From positions 62,001 through 126,000 of the forward strand of contig CAICTM010000034.1 in NCBI GenBank assembly GCA_903772945.1: a DNA stretch of 64,000 nucleotides, written 5' to 3'. Numbering within the stretch: the first letter of the stretch is position 1; each line of letters opens with the position of its first letter. Of the stretch, positions 22,714-33,600 are shown piece by piece. The position numbers were made by a program, and so were the translations under genes. Below the pieces are notes generated by a model. That model ran no database searches, was not told the DNA's origin, and was given only the letters and a program-made list of their open reading frames with translations. The DNA comes from Seminavis robusta. Lineage: Eukaryota > Bacillariophyta > Bacillariophyceae > Naviculales > Naviculaceae.

Positions 22714-24535
22714 GTTTCTACTTTCAAGCCATGTACTAACACTGATTTCCGGTGCTCCTTCGGGAGCTGCCCCTTTGGGGGCCTGTGGTTCCTTTGGAGC
22801 CCAGTGGTATCTTCCTGTCACGTTCACCAGTCATCCAACATTGCTAGAGTTTCCAGAGATGTTCTCACTTTGCATGACACGGTTTGCTCCACGTTGCATT
22901 AAAAAGAGGCCAAAGCTTTTATTAACCAAGCTGGCAATTTATCGTTAGGGAGGAACGGGGCTCCTCGTGCTGGAATCGAATCGAATCGTCACGCTCAAAA
23001 ACTCATTCTTTTCTGAAAGGAAAGGCCAGAAGTATTAATGTATGAAGGGCAACCGCCACAGAAGCGCAGCTGACGCGACTTTGTTTCTTGCGTCTGGAGT
23101 ACGGGCACTTGGAGAGCGAAAGACGCTAGATCGAATTTGCCAGGGTACAAAGTGAAGCCAACTAACTATTCACGCAGTGGACGTGTCCGACTGTTCTTCG
23201 CTCACTTTGCACATGCTAGTTATGTCATGGCTGTGATGAAGTACGTTGCTGATACCATTGTAAGCACCGTTGCACTCCTCGAAATGTCTCTTACTATTCC
23301 TCCTTTCCAGCCTTTTCAGTTACTAGCTAGTATACCGTATGAACCGCATCATTGCTGCTTCTGAAAGGGACTTGGGAGAAGACCGTTTTCGCGCGAGCGT
23401 TCGGGCTGTCCTTCATGTAAGGCAGATCCCTCGTCTCTTTGTTATTCTCCTCTGAGAGCCTTCGCACTGAGGATGATCAAGGAAGACGATGTGGTTTGCA
23501 ACACGCACAAAGGACCAAAAGAGCACAGGCATCTTCTGGAAAGCCTTGATAGACAACCACAGCTGACCATTGCTGCTCTCCCCTACAATTCGCCCTTTCT
23601 GGTCCTTCAGAATTGCTTTGAACTGTGAGTCGGCGTCTTTCATGCATCACCTTGTGAACCAGTTTTGTGGGGGACGATCGAGTCTCACGTTTGTTGCTAC
23701 GTCACAGTAGCCTGTTCATGGCGACCTACAAGGCTTGGGCACTTGGAAGAGCCGCGCCGAAACCTGCCGATGGCTGGTAGCAAGGGAGAGAATTGCCAGT
23801 TCGCGAGAGACACAGACGTTGCTCGTCGATCCTCCAGTTTCCGACTCCGTGCGCACTCCGTGTGCTTGGAAGTCATTCCTCTCTAAAAGAAGATACATGA
23901 TTGTGGCGTTTTTGGTAACATCTTCGCAGTCATTGGGCCCCAGGCAGGCATTCCTTCGTCCAGCCACTCTGAGACAAGAGACGTGGTGATGTAAAAGCAC
24001 TCTTCGTCTAATGCAATCCGGTCAAATTGAAACGACTGAATCGTTATCAAACACTGCACTGAGATGTTCTGTGAGAGGCAGCGTAAGGAGATCTAGGAGC
24101 CGGTGGTTACCTCTTTTGTAAACTACCCCAAGCTTCAACCCCAACAAACCAACCGATCCGAATTGGGTGCATCCGGGAGTGGCCAACTGCTCCCTGCAAG
24201 ATCCTGGAGAAAGATTTAGAGTGCATTGAAGTGTGTCTCCGCCCTTTACGTAAGCGTGACCGAAACATGACTGGGAAAGTGACAGTGACCGAGCGGGAGG
24301 TTGTGCTACAGGGGTGGTTGGGGTTAGTCTTGTTTGAAAGCTCTATGCCACCGTGTAAGCTTCCACAAGGTCTTCACCCACTAAGGATGCAAAGAAGTGT
24401 TTGGTTAGACTAGATTGGCAAGGCGTAAGCTTCCTGCTTTGGAATCTATCCCAGGTCTGAGTGACAGTCGAGTCTCATAATATTTTGCCTCAATCACAAT
24501 TTCATTGAAAACCTTTGAAAGCAAAAGAAAACAAC

Positions 24536-26312
24536 ATGAAGCTCGCAAGTACTTTTCTGAGCCTCTTACTATGGTACCTTTCCTTGGGGCTCTCTGGTAA
24601 GTGTCGAAATCTTTCCATCCGAAGGGGTACTCTTTTAACAGCCGACAATGACCTAACCACAATGAACTCTTCCTCTATGGCATCCAGCCCCGACCAATGC
24701 TTATGAAATCATTGACGTTTTCCATGGAGATTTGGCGGCCGGAGAATGCTACTCCGTAGAGCGAAATCTGAGCTCGTTTGTGGACCCGGTTGGCTGTGTG
24801 GTCACTAATATTGTGTACACGTACTTCAATGGTGGCAACGAAACCGGCACTCCTCGTGTAGACTACTTGACAGTACAGGCAGACGTCATGCATGACTGTT
24901 TCGACACAAGCATAAAAAATACATGTCTTGTTTATGCAGATGGACATGGCATGTGTAATCGTTGCTCATACCATGATGACATGCTGACCTTGGATGATTG
25001 CAGGAATCTCCCAGGCGTGTTCCAGCGTGGCGAGCATAGTGTGTCATTTTTCTCCAACCCCCAAACAGGAGACGAACCTTGTGATACGGACTTCTTCCCA
25101 CTGGCTCCTGATGATACCAAATGCGATCACCCTGCTCTGGCACCGAGGGGCCCTACAACCACCGAAAGCCCGGTTCCCCAAAGCATGCCCCCCACATCTT
25201 CGCAAATACCTGCCAGTGACATTCCAACGTCAAGCCCAATTCCAAACAGCCTGGCTCCAACTACTTCGCTGGCCACCAGTGATACGCCGACCCTTGAAAT
25301 GTCTGCTACTGGGGTTCCATCACTTGACTTTGGCACATCCATTCCGTCTGGTGAAGTTTCGGCCACTAATACGCCCTCCGATGAGTCTTCCCTTACTGAT
25401 GTTCCGTCTCATGGCTTTGACACATCCACTCCGTCTGGTGAAGATTCAGCGTCTATCACGCCCTCTTTGACTTTGATACCTAAAACAGACGCACCAACTT
25501 TGGAATCGTCATTTACTGAAGTCCCATCTCTTGATCATGACACATCCTCTCCTTCTGACCAAGATTCAGCCTCTTTCACTCCCTCCACAGAGTCTTCATT
25601 GACTGAGGTTCCATCTCTTGATCATGATACGCTCGCTCCATCCGGTGAGGACTCCACCACCGGTACCATCCCACCATCCATGACATCCACTGCTGCTCCT
25701 ACTAGTGATCATGCACCGACCCCAGCAATCATCGCGCTCACGAGTGTCCCTACTGACTCGGGATCTTCCACACCTTCGCCGTCCATCATGGCTACTTCCT
25801 CCCCCACTGAAAGTTCCTCCGTACCAGGCTCCACGAATGGTTCCTCTCTGTCCCCTCGCACGGGCACTCCATCCAACGGCACCAGTACGCAAAACTGTTT
25901 GGATGACTGGGCCAATGGCGTTGCCGAGGAAGACAACTGTTTTGCCGTGGATAGATTCGTTTGCACCGAGGTGAAGGATGATGGCTGTACGAGCATTTCG
26001 GCACTGTATCACTATTACAACGAGGACATGGGCAGCAGCAATCTCGAGTCATATTATCACATCACGGTTCACTCGTTCTTTGGTTGTTCGGCTTCCATGC
26101 CCGACGAGCCCAGCAATGGTTGTTCAGTGCTTGTGGAAGGACACGAATGCAGGACATGTGTCAACAACAAAGACGAGAACTTGTTAGTGGACTGCAGCAA
26201 CCTTGGCTTTATCTTTTCACGGACGATTCAATCCGTCTCGCTGAGGGAAGACGGTGGCCACTTGGACATTGCACAAACGGATGCCATGTGCAACTTTGGG
26301 GCTAGCGCTTAA
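24536..26312 (+). CDS. Small secreted relative of the giant Cys-rich protein: two Cys-rich modules around a Ser/Thr/Pro linker; two exons
   Basis: Exon 1 (24536-24596) encodes the signal peptide MKLASTFLSLLLWYLSLGLS. A 91-nt phase-1 GT-AG intron follows, then exon 2 (24688-26312), giving 561 residues. Splicing joins LS to APTNAYEIIDVFHGDLAAGE and keeps the frame. Residues about 30-165 are a module like those of the giant gene (GECYSVERN, GCVVTNIVYTYFNGG, HDCF, NTCLVYADGHGMCNRC, DDCRNL, a final Cys). Residues about 172-415 are a degenerate linker built from TDVPS/SFTPS/SDIPT units. Residues about 420-560 are a second, variant module (EEDNCFAVDRFVC, YHYYNED, NGCSVLVEGHECRTC, VDCSNLGFIF, TDAMC). 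That variant matches the last module of the giant protein, including the shared IAQTDAMC/VIQTDAMC ending. I infer a matrix protein. The pairing of a standard and a variant module mirrors the giant protein's C-terminal part. Confidence 0.85.
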
Positions 26313-26678
26313 AATTGAGAGATAGATAAGTCGAATCAGACCAGTACATTAGCTAATCATCCATAACTTCATGGAGCCATCTACTAGCTAGCTAGCTAGC
26401 TAGCAGGCAGCTTCTGCTTCTATCTGGACAGCCTGACATACTGGTAGGTTAGAAACCGTTCGATAGGTGACCAGACCCCCCCCACTCGAGTGACAGTCCA
26501 AACCCCCCGCATAAAACCCTTGCAAAGCTTTGGAAGTGCTTCAAGCAGCTTTGTAGCTGGCTTCTTGAGGAGGCTTCTTTCCAAGCCTGCATGATTGCCG
26601 AGGTGTTCGCTTTGATCTTCGCACCAACGACACGAAACCGAACAGCAATGAACCAGTTTGAGACAGAGAAAGATAAGG

Positions 26679-26866
26679 GGGGGTTTTAGAGGAGGGAAAT
26701 TATCTACGGAAGCCAGCCGGGGCCAGGCTTAAGCAAAGAACAGTCGAAATTCAGGACTAGGTTCTGTGGGATCAGGGGCAAGAAATTGAGGACCATTACG
26801 GGGGGCAAAGGGTTTGGCTTTGCGGGATCCACAGAGACATAAATGGGTAGCTTTCACAAGGGCAAT
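26679..26866. repeat. 188-bp direct repeat, copy 1 (upstream of the 27070 gene)
   Basis: Runs from gggggttttaga to cacaagggcaat and matches 29144-29330 with a few substitutions. The two copies bracket the gene at 27070-28962, about 2.46 kb apart. The minus strand of both copies translates to a shared stretch (KAKPFAP, APDPTEPSPEFRLFFA), so the repeat may derive from an older coding fragment or repeat family. No inverted termini or target duplications are visible. Confidence 0.85.
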
Positions 26867-27069
26867 CTCGAGTTTGAGACAGAGACATTCCACGATGGCA
26901 CCTTTCAGCCAAAAGCCAACCAACCACAAGGCCACAACACAAAATCCAACAGATTTAGAAGAGCCACAAGAATAAGGCATCCCTTGTACTTTTACTAGTA
27001 CTACCATAGTCCTGCGGTTACACAAGCGATTGGTTTCAATCCGACTGTTCGTTTCCTTGATCAGCAGAA

Positions 27070-28962
27070 ATGAAGAACGGCAAAGTTCACAATGACGCGG
27101 GATCACACGACGTTTCGCAAAACAGCGAATCCGAAAGCTTCAGCCATGAAGATCCTCCACGGCAGCGCTCTGGATCGAGGGACTATGAGAGTGCCCTGAT
27201 CAGCTTGAACACGTTTTTCGAGAAAGAACCCCATCGCCCGGGTCGTCGGCAATTTGGCAGTCAAATCGCCGTCTTGCCGCAAATACCGATAGCCGTAAGT
27301 ACATGTACTAGTAGCAGCCATCACTGTGCCGCAAGGAAAGGCACTGCGGACGAGGCCATCCAAAAGAAGCCTTCTCGAAACCATAGTAAGGACAGCTGCG
27401 AGTCCGCACCTACTGGTACGCGTATCAACAACACCAAGAAAGGAAACCATGCACAGCACGGTCGCCATCATCATCACTTGAAAAGTCGAACCACTCATGG
27501 CGCAGCGCATCACCCGGAAGAGCGCACTCCAGTGCCTTACCATACTACGAATACGCAGCCAAAATGCACGCTAGAAAAGTGCTTATCCGAACGAGCTGCG
27601 ACCTCAAAGACCAAAGCTAGACTGCAAGTCGATGACACCTGGCCTGCTGGCTGGGGGGAGGAAGATAGTCTCATGTTTTTTGACACCCCTTCCTTTGAAG
27701 AGGATTCCCGCAGAAGCAGAAGCAGTATAAGTAGCAGTATCAATAACAGCCACAACAGCAACCGAAGGGGGGAGAGGCGGCCCATACAACGAATTCTTAC
27801 CCTGGACAGTCCACGCAGCAAAAGTGATCACTTGGAGAATGTAAACAGCAGCAAAGTCAAGACACCCTTGCGTCGTGTCAAAACATTTGACAACAGCCAG
27901 CGCAGAACCGCAACTAGACTAGGCACCGACAAGAGAAACGCTATTAAGGAGCATTCCCCTTCTCCCTCTCGTTCCAAAAGCCCATCCACCAAAGAGAAGA
28001 CCACCAATAGATCCAATAAATCCGGATCACCATCTCCCAGTCCAAGTCCAAAAGCTCGCAGTAAAATCATCGCGAGGGCAGCAGCAGGCCACAAGACCCC
28101 GCACAGCCGCGGAAGACATCGAATAGCAGCAGGCTTGGGACGCAGCAAACGAAACCAGGACGAGTCATCTCCACATCGATCCCCCAGTCCCTCCTTCGCG
28201 GAAGAGTCAAGGTCTCGATCGCCGAGTCCATTGCAGACAAGCAATAGGAAGGCTCAGGCTGCCGGAAGCAGCACGTTGATCTTAGCTTTGTTGGGCGAAG
28301 ACAACACCAGCAAGAAAGACCAACGACAAGACATCAGCAAGCCAAAAGAGACACCACTCCACAAGAATGGAGTTGATCCTACCAAGATTGCAGCTGCACT
28401 GGAAAGAGCGCCTTCCATCAACAAGGCTATTGCTGACAAGATTCGAAACAACCCTAGCCTCATGGAAATGTTTTTGGTGGATGGGTCGGACGACAATGCC
28501 TTGAACGAAAAGCTGTCTCTCATTCCGTCCTCCCACGGCTCGAAGACCGACAATGCTGTGGAAATCTTGACCAAGCGACATCTGCACCACCATCGCCGTA
28601 CCGGCAACCATGATTTGCCACCCTCGCGACCGCAGAATCCTGATCCAAAGGCAAAGGACAACAACATCCACCACCACAACATGAATGATGATAGCAAGCG
28701 AAGTGCAACATCCACTCTAGTCCGAGATCATGGCTCTGTCGCCAGGCACAACCGTACCGAAACGCAACAGCTACAGCAACAGCAACAGCACCAACCACAA
28801 GGCAGCAAACGAAGGGGGGTCAGGAACGGTAAGCATCCGATGACGATGGACTCCTCACAATATCACAACGATCCGACGCAGCATCCTCATCGTCGCAGCC
28901 ACGGTCCTTCCGGTACGTCGTCGCCAAGTACAGGCACCCCGCGTATCGTTCATGTACAATAG
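27070..28962 (+). CDS. Disordered Ser/Arg/His-rich protein, 630 residues, function unknown
   Basis: An uninterrupted frame with a methionine start and no signal peptide or membrane segment. The composition is dominated by Ser, Arg, Lys, Asn and His. RS-like blocks (SPSPSRSKSPSTKEK, SPSPSPSPKARSK, HRSPSPSFAEESRSRSPSPL) resemble SR-type phosphodomains of nuclear proteins. Two short blocks look ordered: around LQVDDTWPAGWGEEDSLMFF (residues about 180-200) and ALERAPSINKAIADKIRNNP with SLMEMFLVDG (about 440-480). The second resembles a short helical interaction motif. Related in style to the genes at 30662 and 56684. A GTAAGT at 27296 followed by TAG 20 bases later is too short for an intron and is not needed for the frame. 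Probably nuclear or cytoskeletal, but this is a guess from composition. Confidence 0.62.
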   Translation: MKNGKVHNDAGSHDVSQNSESESFSHEDPPRQRSGSRDYESALISLNTFFEKEPHRPGRRQFGSQIAVLPQIPIAVSTCTSSSHHCAARKGTADEAIQKKPSRNHSKDSCESAPTGTRINNTKKGNHAQHGRHHHHLKSRTTHGAAHHPEERTPVPYHTTNTQPKCTLEKCLSERAATSKTKARLQVDDTWPAGWGEEDSLMFFDTPSFEEDSRRSRSSISSSINNSHNSNRRGERRPIQRILTLDSPRSKSDHLENVNSSKVKTPLRRVKTFDNSQRRTATRLGTDKRNAIKEHSPSPSRSKSPSTKEKTTNRSNKSGSPSPSPSPKARSKIIARAAAGHKTPHSRGRHRIAAGLGRSKRNQDESSPHRSPSPSFAEESRSRSPSPLQTSNRKAQAAGSSTLILALLGEDNTSKKDQRQDISKPKETPLHKNGVDPTKIAAALERAPSINKAIADKIRNNPSLMEMFLVDGSDDNALNEKLSLIPSSHGSKTDNAVEILTKRHLHHHRRTGNHDLPPSRPQNPDPKAKDNNIHHHNMNDDSKRSATSTLVRDHGSVARHNRTETQQLQQQQQHQPQGSKRRGVRNGKHPMTMDSSQYHNDPTQHPHRRSHGPSGTSSPSTGTPRIVHVQ

Positions 28963-29143
28963 TGTCATGCAAAGAAGTAGTGTATCGAGTAGTATCAAGT
29001 ATAGTACAGTATCGAACCGACTGGCTAGGGCCCGAACTAGCTAGAGAAAGAGCCAACTCGGAGACCAATTGAGCCTGACTGAAGGCTCGACGACCGGAGT
29101 GACAGTCGCCAGTACGGTACCTGAACCAGAACCTTAGTTAACG

Positions 29144-29330
29144 GGGGTTTTAGAGTACGGAAATTAGCTACGGAAGCCAGCCGGGGCCAGGCGTAAGCAA
29201 AGAACAGTCGAAATTCAGGACTAGGTTCTGTGGGATCAGGGGCAAGAAATGGAGGACCATTACAGGGGGCAAAGGGTTTGGCTTTGCGGGATCCACGGAG
29301 ACATAAATGGGTAGCTGTCACAAGGGCAAT
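29144..29330. repeat. 188-bp direct repeat, copy 2 (downstream of the 27070 gene)
   Basis: The second copy of the repeat at 26679-26866. It is followed about 140 bp later by the stray GPCR exon fragment. The two repeat copies and the fragment together suggest that this interval was assembled by recent segmental copying. Confidence 0.85.
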
Positions 29331-29468
29331 GGAGATACGGGTCTAGTTCGTTATTAGGTACAACGAAGCCAGTGCTCTCATGGGCACACCCATCAATAAC
29401 ATCATTCAACATAGCCAAGCAGAAGCTTGTCCCAAGTTTCCTCTGAAGAAGTTGTTTATTGTTTAGTT

Positions 29469-29868
29469 TGGGCATCCAGCAGAGAACAAGCAGAGCAATA
29501 CGTCATCCCAAATGCAACACTCCCGTGGGACATGATCAACGGACAAGATCCATGGCGCAAGAGCCAACTGGACGTGGATAAGTGGGTTTTGCGAGGATTC
29601 CAAAGAGAAGTCTCAAAACAATACATTGAATCCATAGTGAGCAACTTAATATCGAAGAATGTCGTGGTTGAAGCTAGGTTTCCCAAGGCTGGGGAAATCA
29701 TGAGTGTGCTAGACAAGGAAGTTAATGAGTACCTTGTAGCGGCACATGAAGGTCTCATTGCGGAACAAGACAAGCAAACGGACAGACTAAAGACGTCTCA
29801 GATTATAACGGATCAATGGAATCAAATCAAATTATCAAGCAATACAATGCCAGGGGCGACACCGTGAC
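29469..29868 (+). pseudogene. Stray copy of part of the solute-binding domain exon of the GPCR gene
   Basis: About 395 bp matches the central part of exon 3 of the gene at 34951-38442 (parent bases about 36270-36660), in opposite orientation and about 6.5 kb away. It runs from WASSREQAEQYVIPNATLPW to QIITDQWNQI, then loses the frame where the copy has an altered AAATTATCAAGC in place of the parental ATCATCAAGAAA. By eye about 95 percent of bases agree and most changes are silent (for example Val to Ile at KQYIESIV), so it may come from another functional copy rather than decay of this one. No splice sites, start or membrane part are present. Confidence 0.85.
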
Positions 29869-30661
29869 TACTAGTAGCTAAAAGCGCCGTGTAGTAAGAT
29901 AGACTCCAGCCACACTGTCAAAATCCTGGACCTAGCTAGACAAAAAAGTGAGGGGTTTTACCATCTGTAGATTGGCTATGTGCGTACTCCAAGATCTCTG
30001 TCTTTAATACCAGTGGTGAGGATACCTCTAAGCCTTGTTTTGTCGTCGCTTTAATGAAAGTTAAGAGTTTTCAAAGCAGTTTCTGCTTTGTGAAGTATTG
30101 TACTCGAGTAAAAGATTCTTTAGTAAGAAGTACTATACTATTGTGTGTACACTTCGCTGGTGCATTGCCGTTACCACCAGGCAGCCCAAGTTATTGCCAA
30201 CAGTAGAACGGATTTAGAATGAGGTCTCTTCAAGTTAGAATCCTGGACTTTATCTGCTAAAGACTCTTTGATTGGCATTGGTGAAGTGCTGGACTTAGCA
30301 AAGCTAATCCTGGATGACTACAAGTGTCTTTCAAAAAGAAGTCCCAAGTTCCCAAATAGTCACAAGGAACAATAGTGTCTTTAATTCTTGAAGTAAGTGT
30401 CAACAAGATCAACGTAGCAAGTTTAGTACAAGTAACACTGTGGTATTCGTGGTCGCGGCAATGTAAATACATTGAGTGTGTGGTTTGTGCTCTCTTTTCT
30501 TGTATGTATCCTTGTATCGCGGTAGAAACAACAATAGAGAAGAGCGCCAACACCAACAAAACAAACTCCAACAAACAAACAGAAGAAGGCTCTTGTCTGT
30601 CTCTCTTGTACTGTACTCTAGCTACGGTAGCTGACTGTCAGCGTGTGTAGTACTGGTAACA
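29869..30661. other. Intergenic, upstream of the 1301-residue protein
   Basis: No supported gene. The sequence is AT-rich with no clear repeats beyond short direct words. The final 150 bp before the ATG at 30662 would be the leader of the downstream gene. Confidence 0.5.
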
Positions 30662-33600
30662 ATGACAGCAGTGATGATGATGGCCGGAGGAGAAGACAGC
30701 GGGAGTACCTTGGTGGTGTCCAACGTTGGTGTTGGTACAAGATCTACGAGACGACGCCGTTCAAATCCCAAAGAGGAACTGGACGTCCATGGCGCTCGTA
30801 CTAGCGTTACTAGCGTTACTACTAGTAGTCGAATAGGTCGACGCGCGAGACACCAACAACAGATCCAACAGTCGCAAGCCTCGCTTAATGCAAGCATGAC
30901 TCACTTGGACAAGCACAAGCATAAGGTGAAGCAGCACAAGAGGCTCTCCACTAGCACTACTAGTACCAGTATAGTAGGTACTAGTGCTAGTGGTACTAGT
31001 AGTAGACGCAACCACAACAAGACAGCCGATCACAATCACAATATTAATCAGTTCCATCGATCCGTCAGCTTTGCCTCCTCTGTCACCGACATTCTTGAAG
31101 GCAAGGTCAGTCCCGCCATTAATAACCCAAACCCTAACTCTACCGCAGCACGACGACCTCGAAGTCGGAGGCTCAGCAATGCTACTACTACAAGTAATAA
31201 TGGAATGAGTGAAAGTGAACCAGGAGTTCGAATACGCAGTCGAAGCTCTAGTAAGGAACGACAGATGTTTACTACAGAAGTCACTCCCACGCCTATATGC
31301 ATCGATACGACACCCTTTACCGACGGAAGTGACGTGGAAGTCGAGGACCTATTTGCCAACACCAACACCAATGCATCTCCAACTGTGACTCAAAGCTCCA
31401 CGCCCACTTCCACGAACTCCACTCCACGCCGTGGAAGTATTGGAAACAGTACCAATCGAGGCGCCAGAACTGCCACGCAACGAATCAAGGATCGAAGTGC
31501 AAGTAGAGACAGGCTCAGAGGATCTGCTACAAGTACTAGTAACACTGTCGCACTGCTGAATACTAGTAGAAGAGACTCCAAAGGACGCTCCTTTCCAAAA
31601 AACGAACCACGATCTATGAGTGCTTCCATGAGGTCACTGTCCCTTTCCAAACGGGACCTTGAAACAACATCCTCAGTCAGCAACATCAACAGCAGTAGGC
31701 GCAGTATGAGCAAGAGCATGAACATGAGTCTCAGACGAACGTCCAATCATACCACCAGCAATGTCAGCACTAGTGCAAGTACAAGTAGAACATCTCCCAT
31801 GAGATGTCTGCAACGAACTACCACCCCCGAAGATACACAGCAGCAGCAGCAGCAACAACAACAGAAACTGAAACAAAAGCAACAACTCAGTCGATCCGCA
31901 CACAGAGAAATGGCTAAGAAACGAAACTCAAATGCTAGTGAAACGTCCAATGAATCGGCTCTAGAAGCCATTGTGGGAAGACACAGTCTCCAACAACAAT
32001 CGTCACACCTGATGAAGTCGCAACGAACACTCGTCACGGAAGCATCTCTGCAAATTGAAGATCTCATACCATCCACACCCGCTAAAACCGCTTCTACATC
32101 GTCCAACAATCGATCCAGTCTTCTTATCAGTACCAAAAGCTCACATCGACAAATGCAACGACAACGATCACAACGAAAACTCATTGATGATCTCAAAATT
32201 AGTCATCATGGACTTGCAGGACGAAGGGCTTCTGCAGCTGCAGCCAACAAAAAGAACAATAGCAAGGAAGAACTCAGTCGATCCGCACATCGAGAGCTAC
32301 AGCGATCCTCTCTCACACCTCCATCCAGTCCTCCCTCCAAGGATCACAAGGATCATTCCATTGTCAAAAGTAGAGAAGCGGCACACGTGTATCTGCATCA
32401 AAGTGAATCCAGTGGTTTCAGTTGCAGTCACAACAGCAGTCTCTCGGGAAGCAACAACAGCAGTGGACTCATGCTCAGTTCACACAGTGAAAAACTCACA
32501 TCATCAACAACAGCAACAACAACCGTCACGCAAAATATACTCACCAAACCAAAACCAATTAGCAGCAGTCACATCCACCATAACAGCAGCAGCAGGACCC
32601 TCAATGCTTCTCTTGTACACTTTTCACCAGATCAAGACTTGTTCCCGGTCATTTCAGATTGCAGCTCGGTTGATACCAACGATGCACTCTACCACGGCAA
32701 GTCCAGTCGAAACCCTGCCGTCAGAGACGAGGATGCACCACCCAGTCCCCACAACCAAAACACCATAAACACCATTGACGATACCCTCTCGTCCGCCCCG
32801 GATCTATTCCAATCGCCCGTCGTTACCAACAAACCAAAGCAACGAGCGTCCACTTTGTTCCTATCGCCCATTCCATCCTTCAAGGGAAATGATGATGACA
32901 GTGAAAGTGAGCATGGCAGTAAGAGTGGTCATGGCAGTATCAACAAGGGGAGTCAATCCAGCAAAACGAAACCACAACGACGAGCTGCGTCCAACCACTC
33001 CAGCAAAACAGACACGGATAATGATGATGACGATGATGATGAACTCGAATTTGCATCCGATCGGTTTGATGAGTCCGTCGCCGATATCGATATTATTACT
33101 GGCAGTCAGCCTTCTGCTGAGCATCGTGCTTCCGAAAAATCGTTGAGCTTGGTGTTGAACAAGTCCATCGGTGACCTGACAACGACGGCCGATCTTGTTT
33201 CCATTGATACCAATGGGTTCGGCATCGTCAAATCATCTACCAAGGGAACCTTGTCCAAGTCCGTTCGACACATGCTGGGAGATTCCGATGATTTTTCGTT
33301 CCGGGACGAAAGCGAGGAGGATGGTCACCATGACGACGACGACAATAACACTCTTATTCCATCCTTGGCACCGGAAATCAAACAAGATCAAGAAGAAGAA
33401 CCGGTACAGCCACGGAGACAATCTCGAAAACAAAGAGCTCGACCGCGCGTCAAAGAGGACGAATTGCCTCCGTTGGTGGACATGGAATCCAAGTCTGCGA
33501 ATTCTCAGGGAACCGCATCCACTCGTTCTTCCTACTCGTCCGTGTCGTCAAATGAACCCTTGCCGTCACACAAGGCTCGGGAAGCAGCCTATGTCATGCT

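Larger units (their letters stand above)
20376..24535. other. 4.2-kb stretch without a supported gene
   Basis: Open frames of 60-157 codons exist on both strands, but none shows a recognisable domain or convincing splice structure. Visible content: CTAGCTAG runs (20555-20570, 20897-20920), a CCGGTACCGGTACC palindrome cluster (20788-20806), a GACTC pentamer run (21074-21097), and two identical 115-bp hairpin repeats (listed separately). Phrases such as ggtgctcctt and gcggtggttcc recur between 21690 and 22800 and look like remnants of an older repetitive sequence. A decayed gene in 23400-24000 is possible but I cannot identify it. Confidence 0.5.

Noticed and set aside
27296-27318. Possible intron (GTAAGT...TAG) in the 27070 gene
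   Set aside because: About 23 nt is too short, and the frame is open through it.
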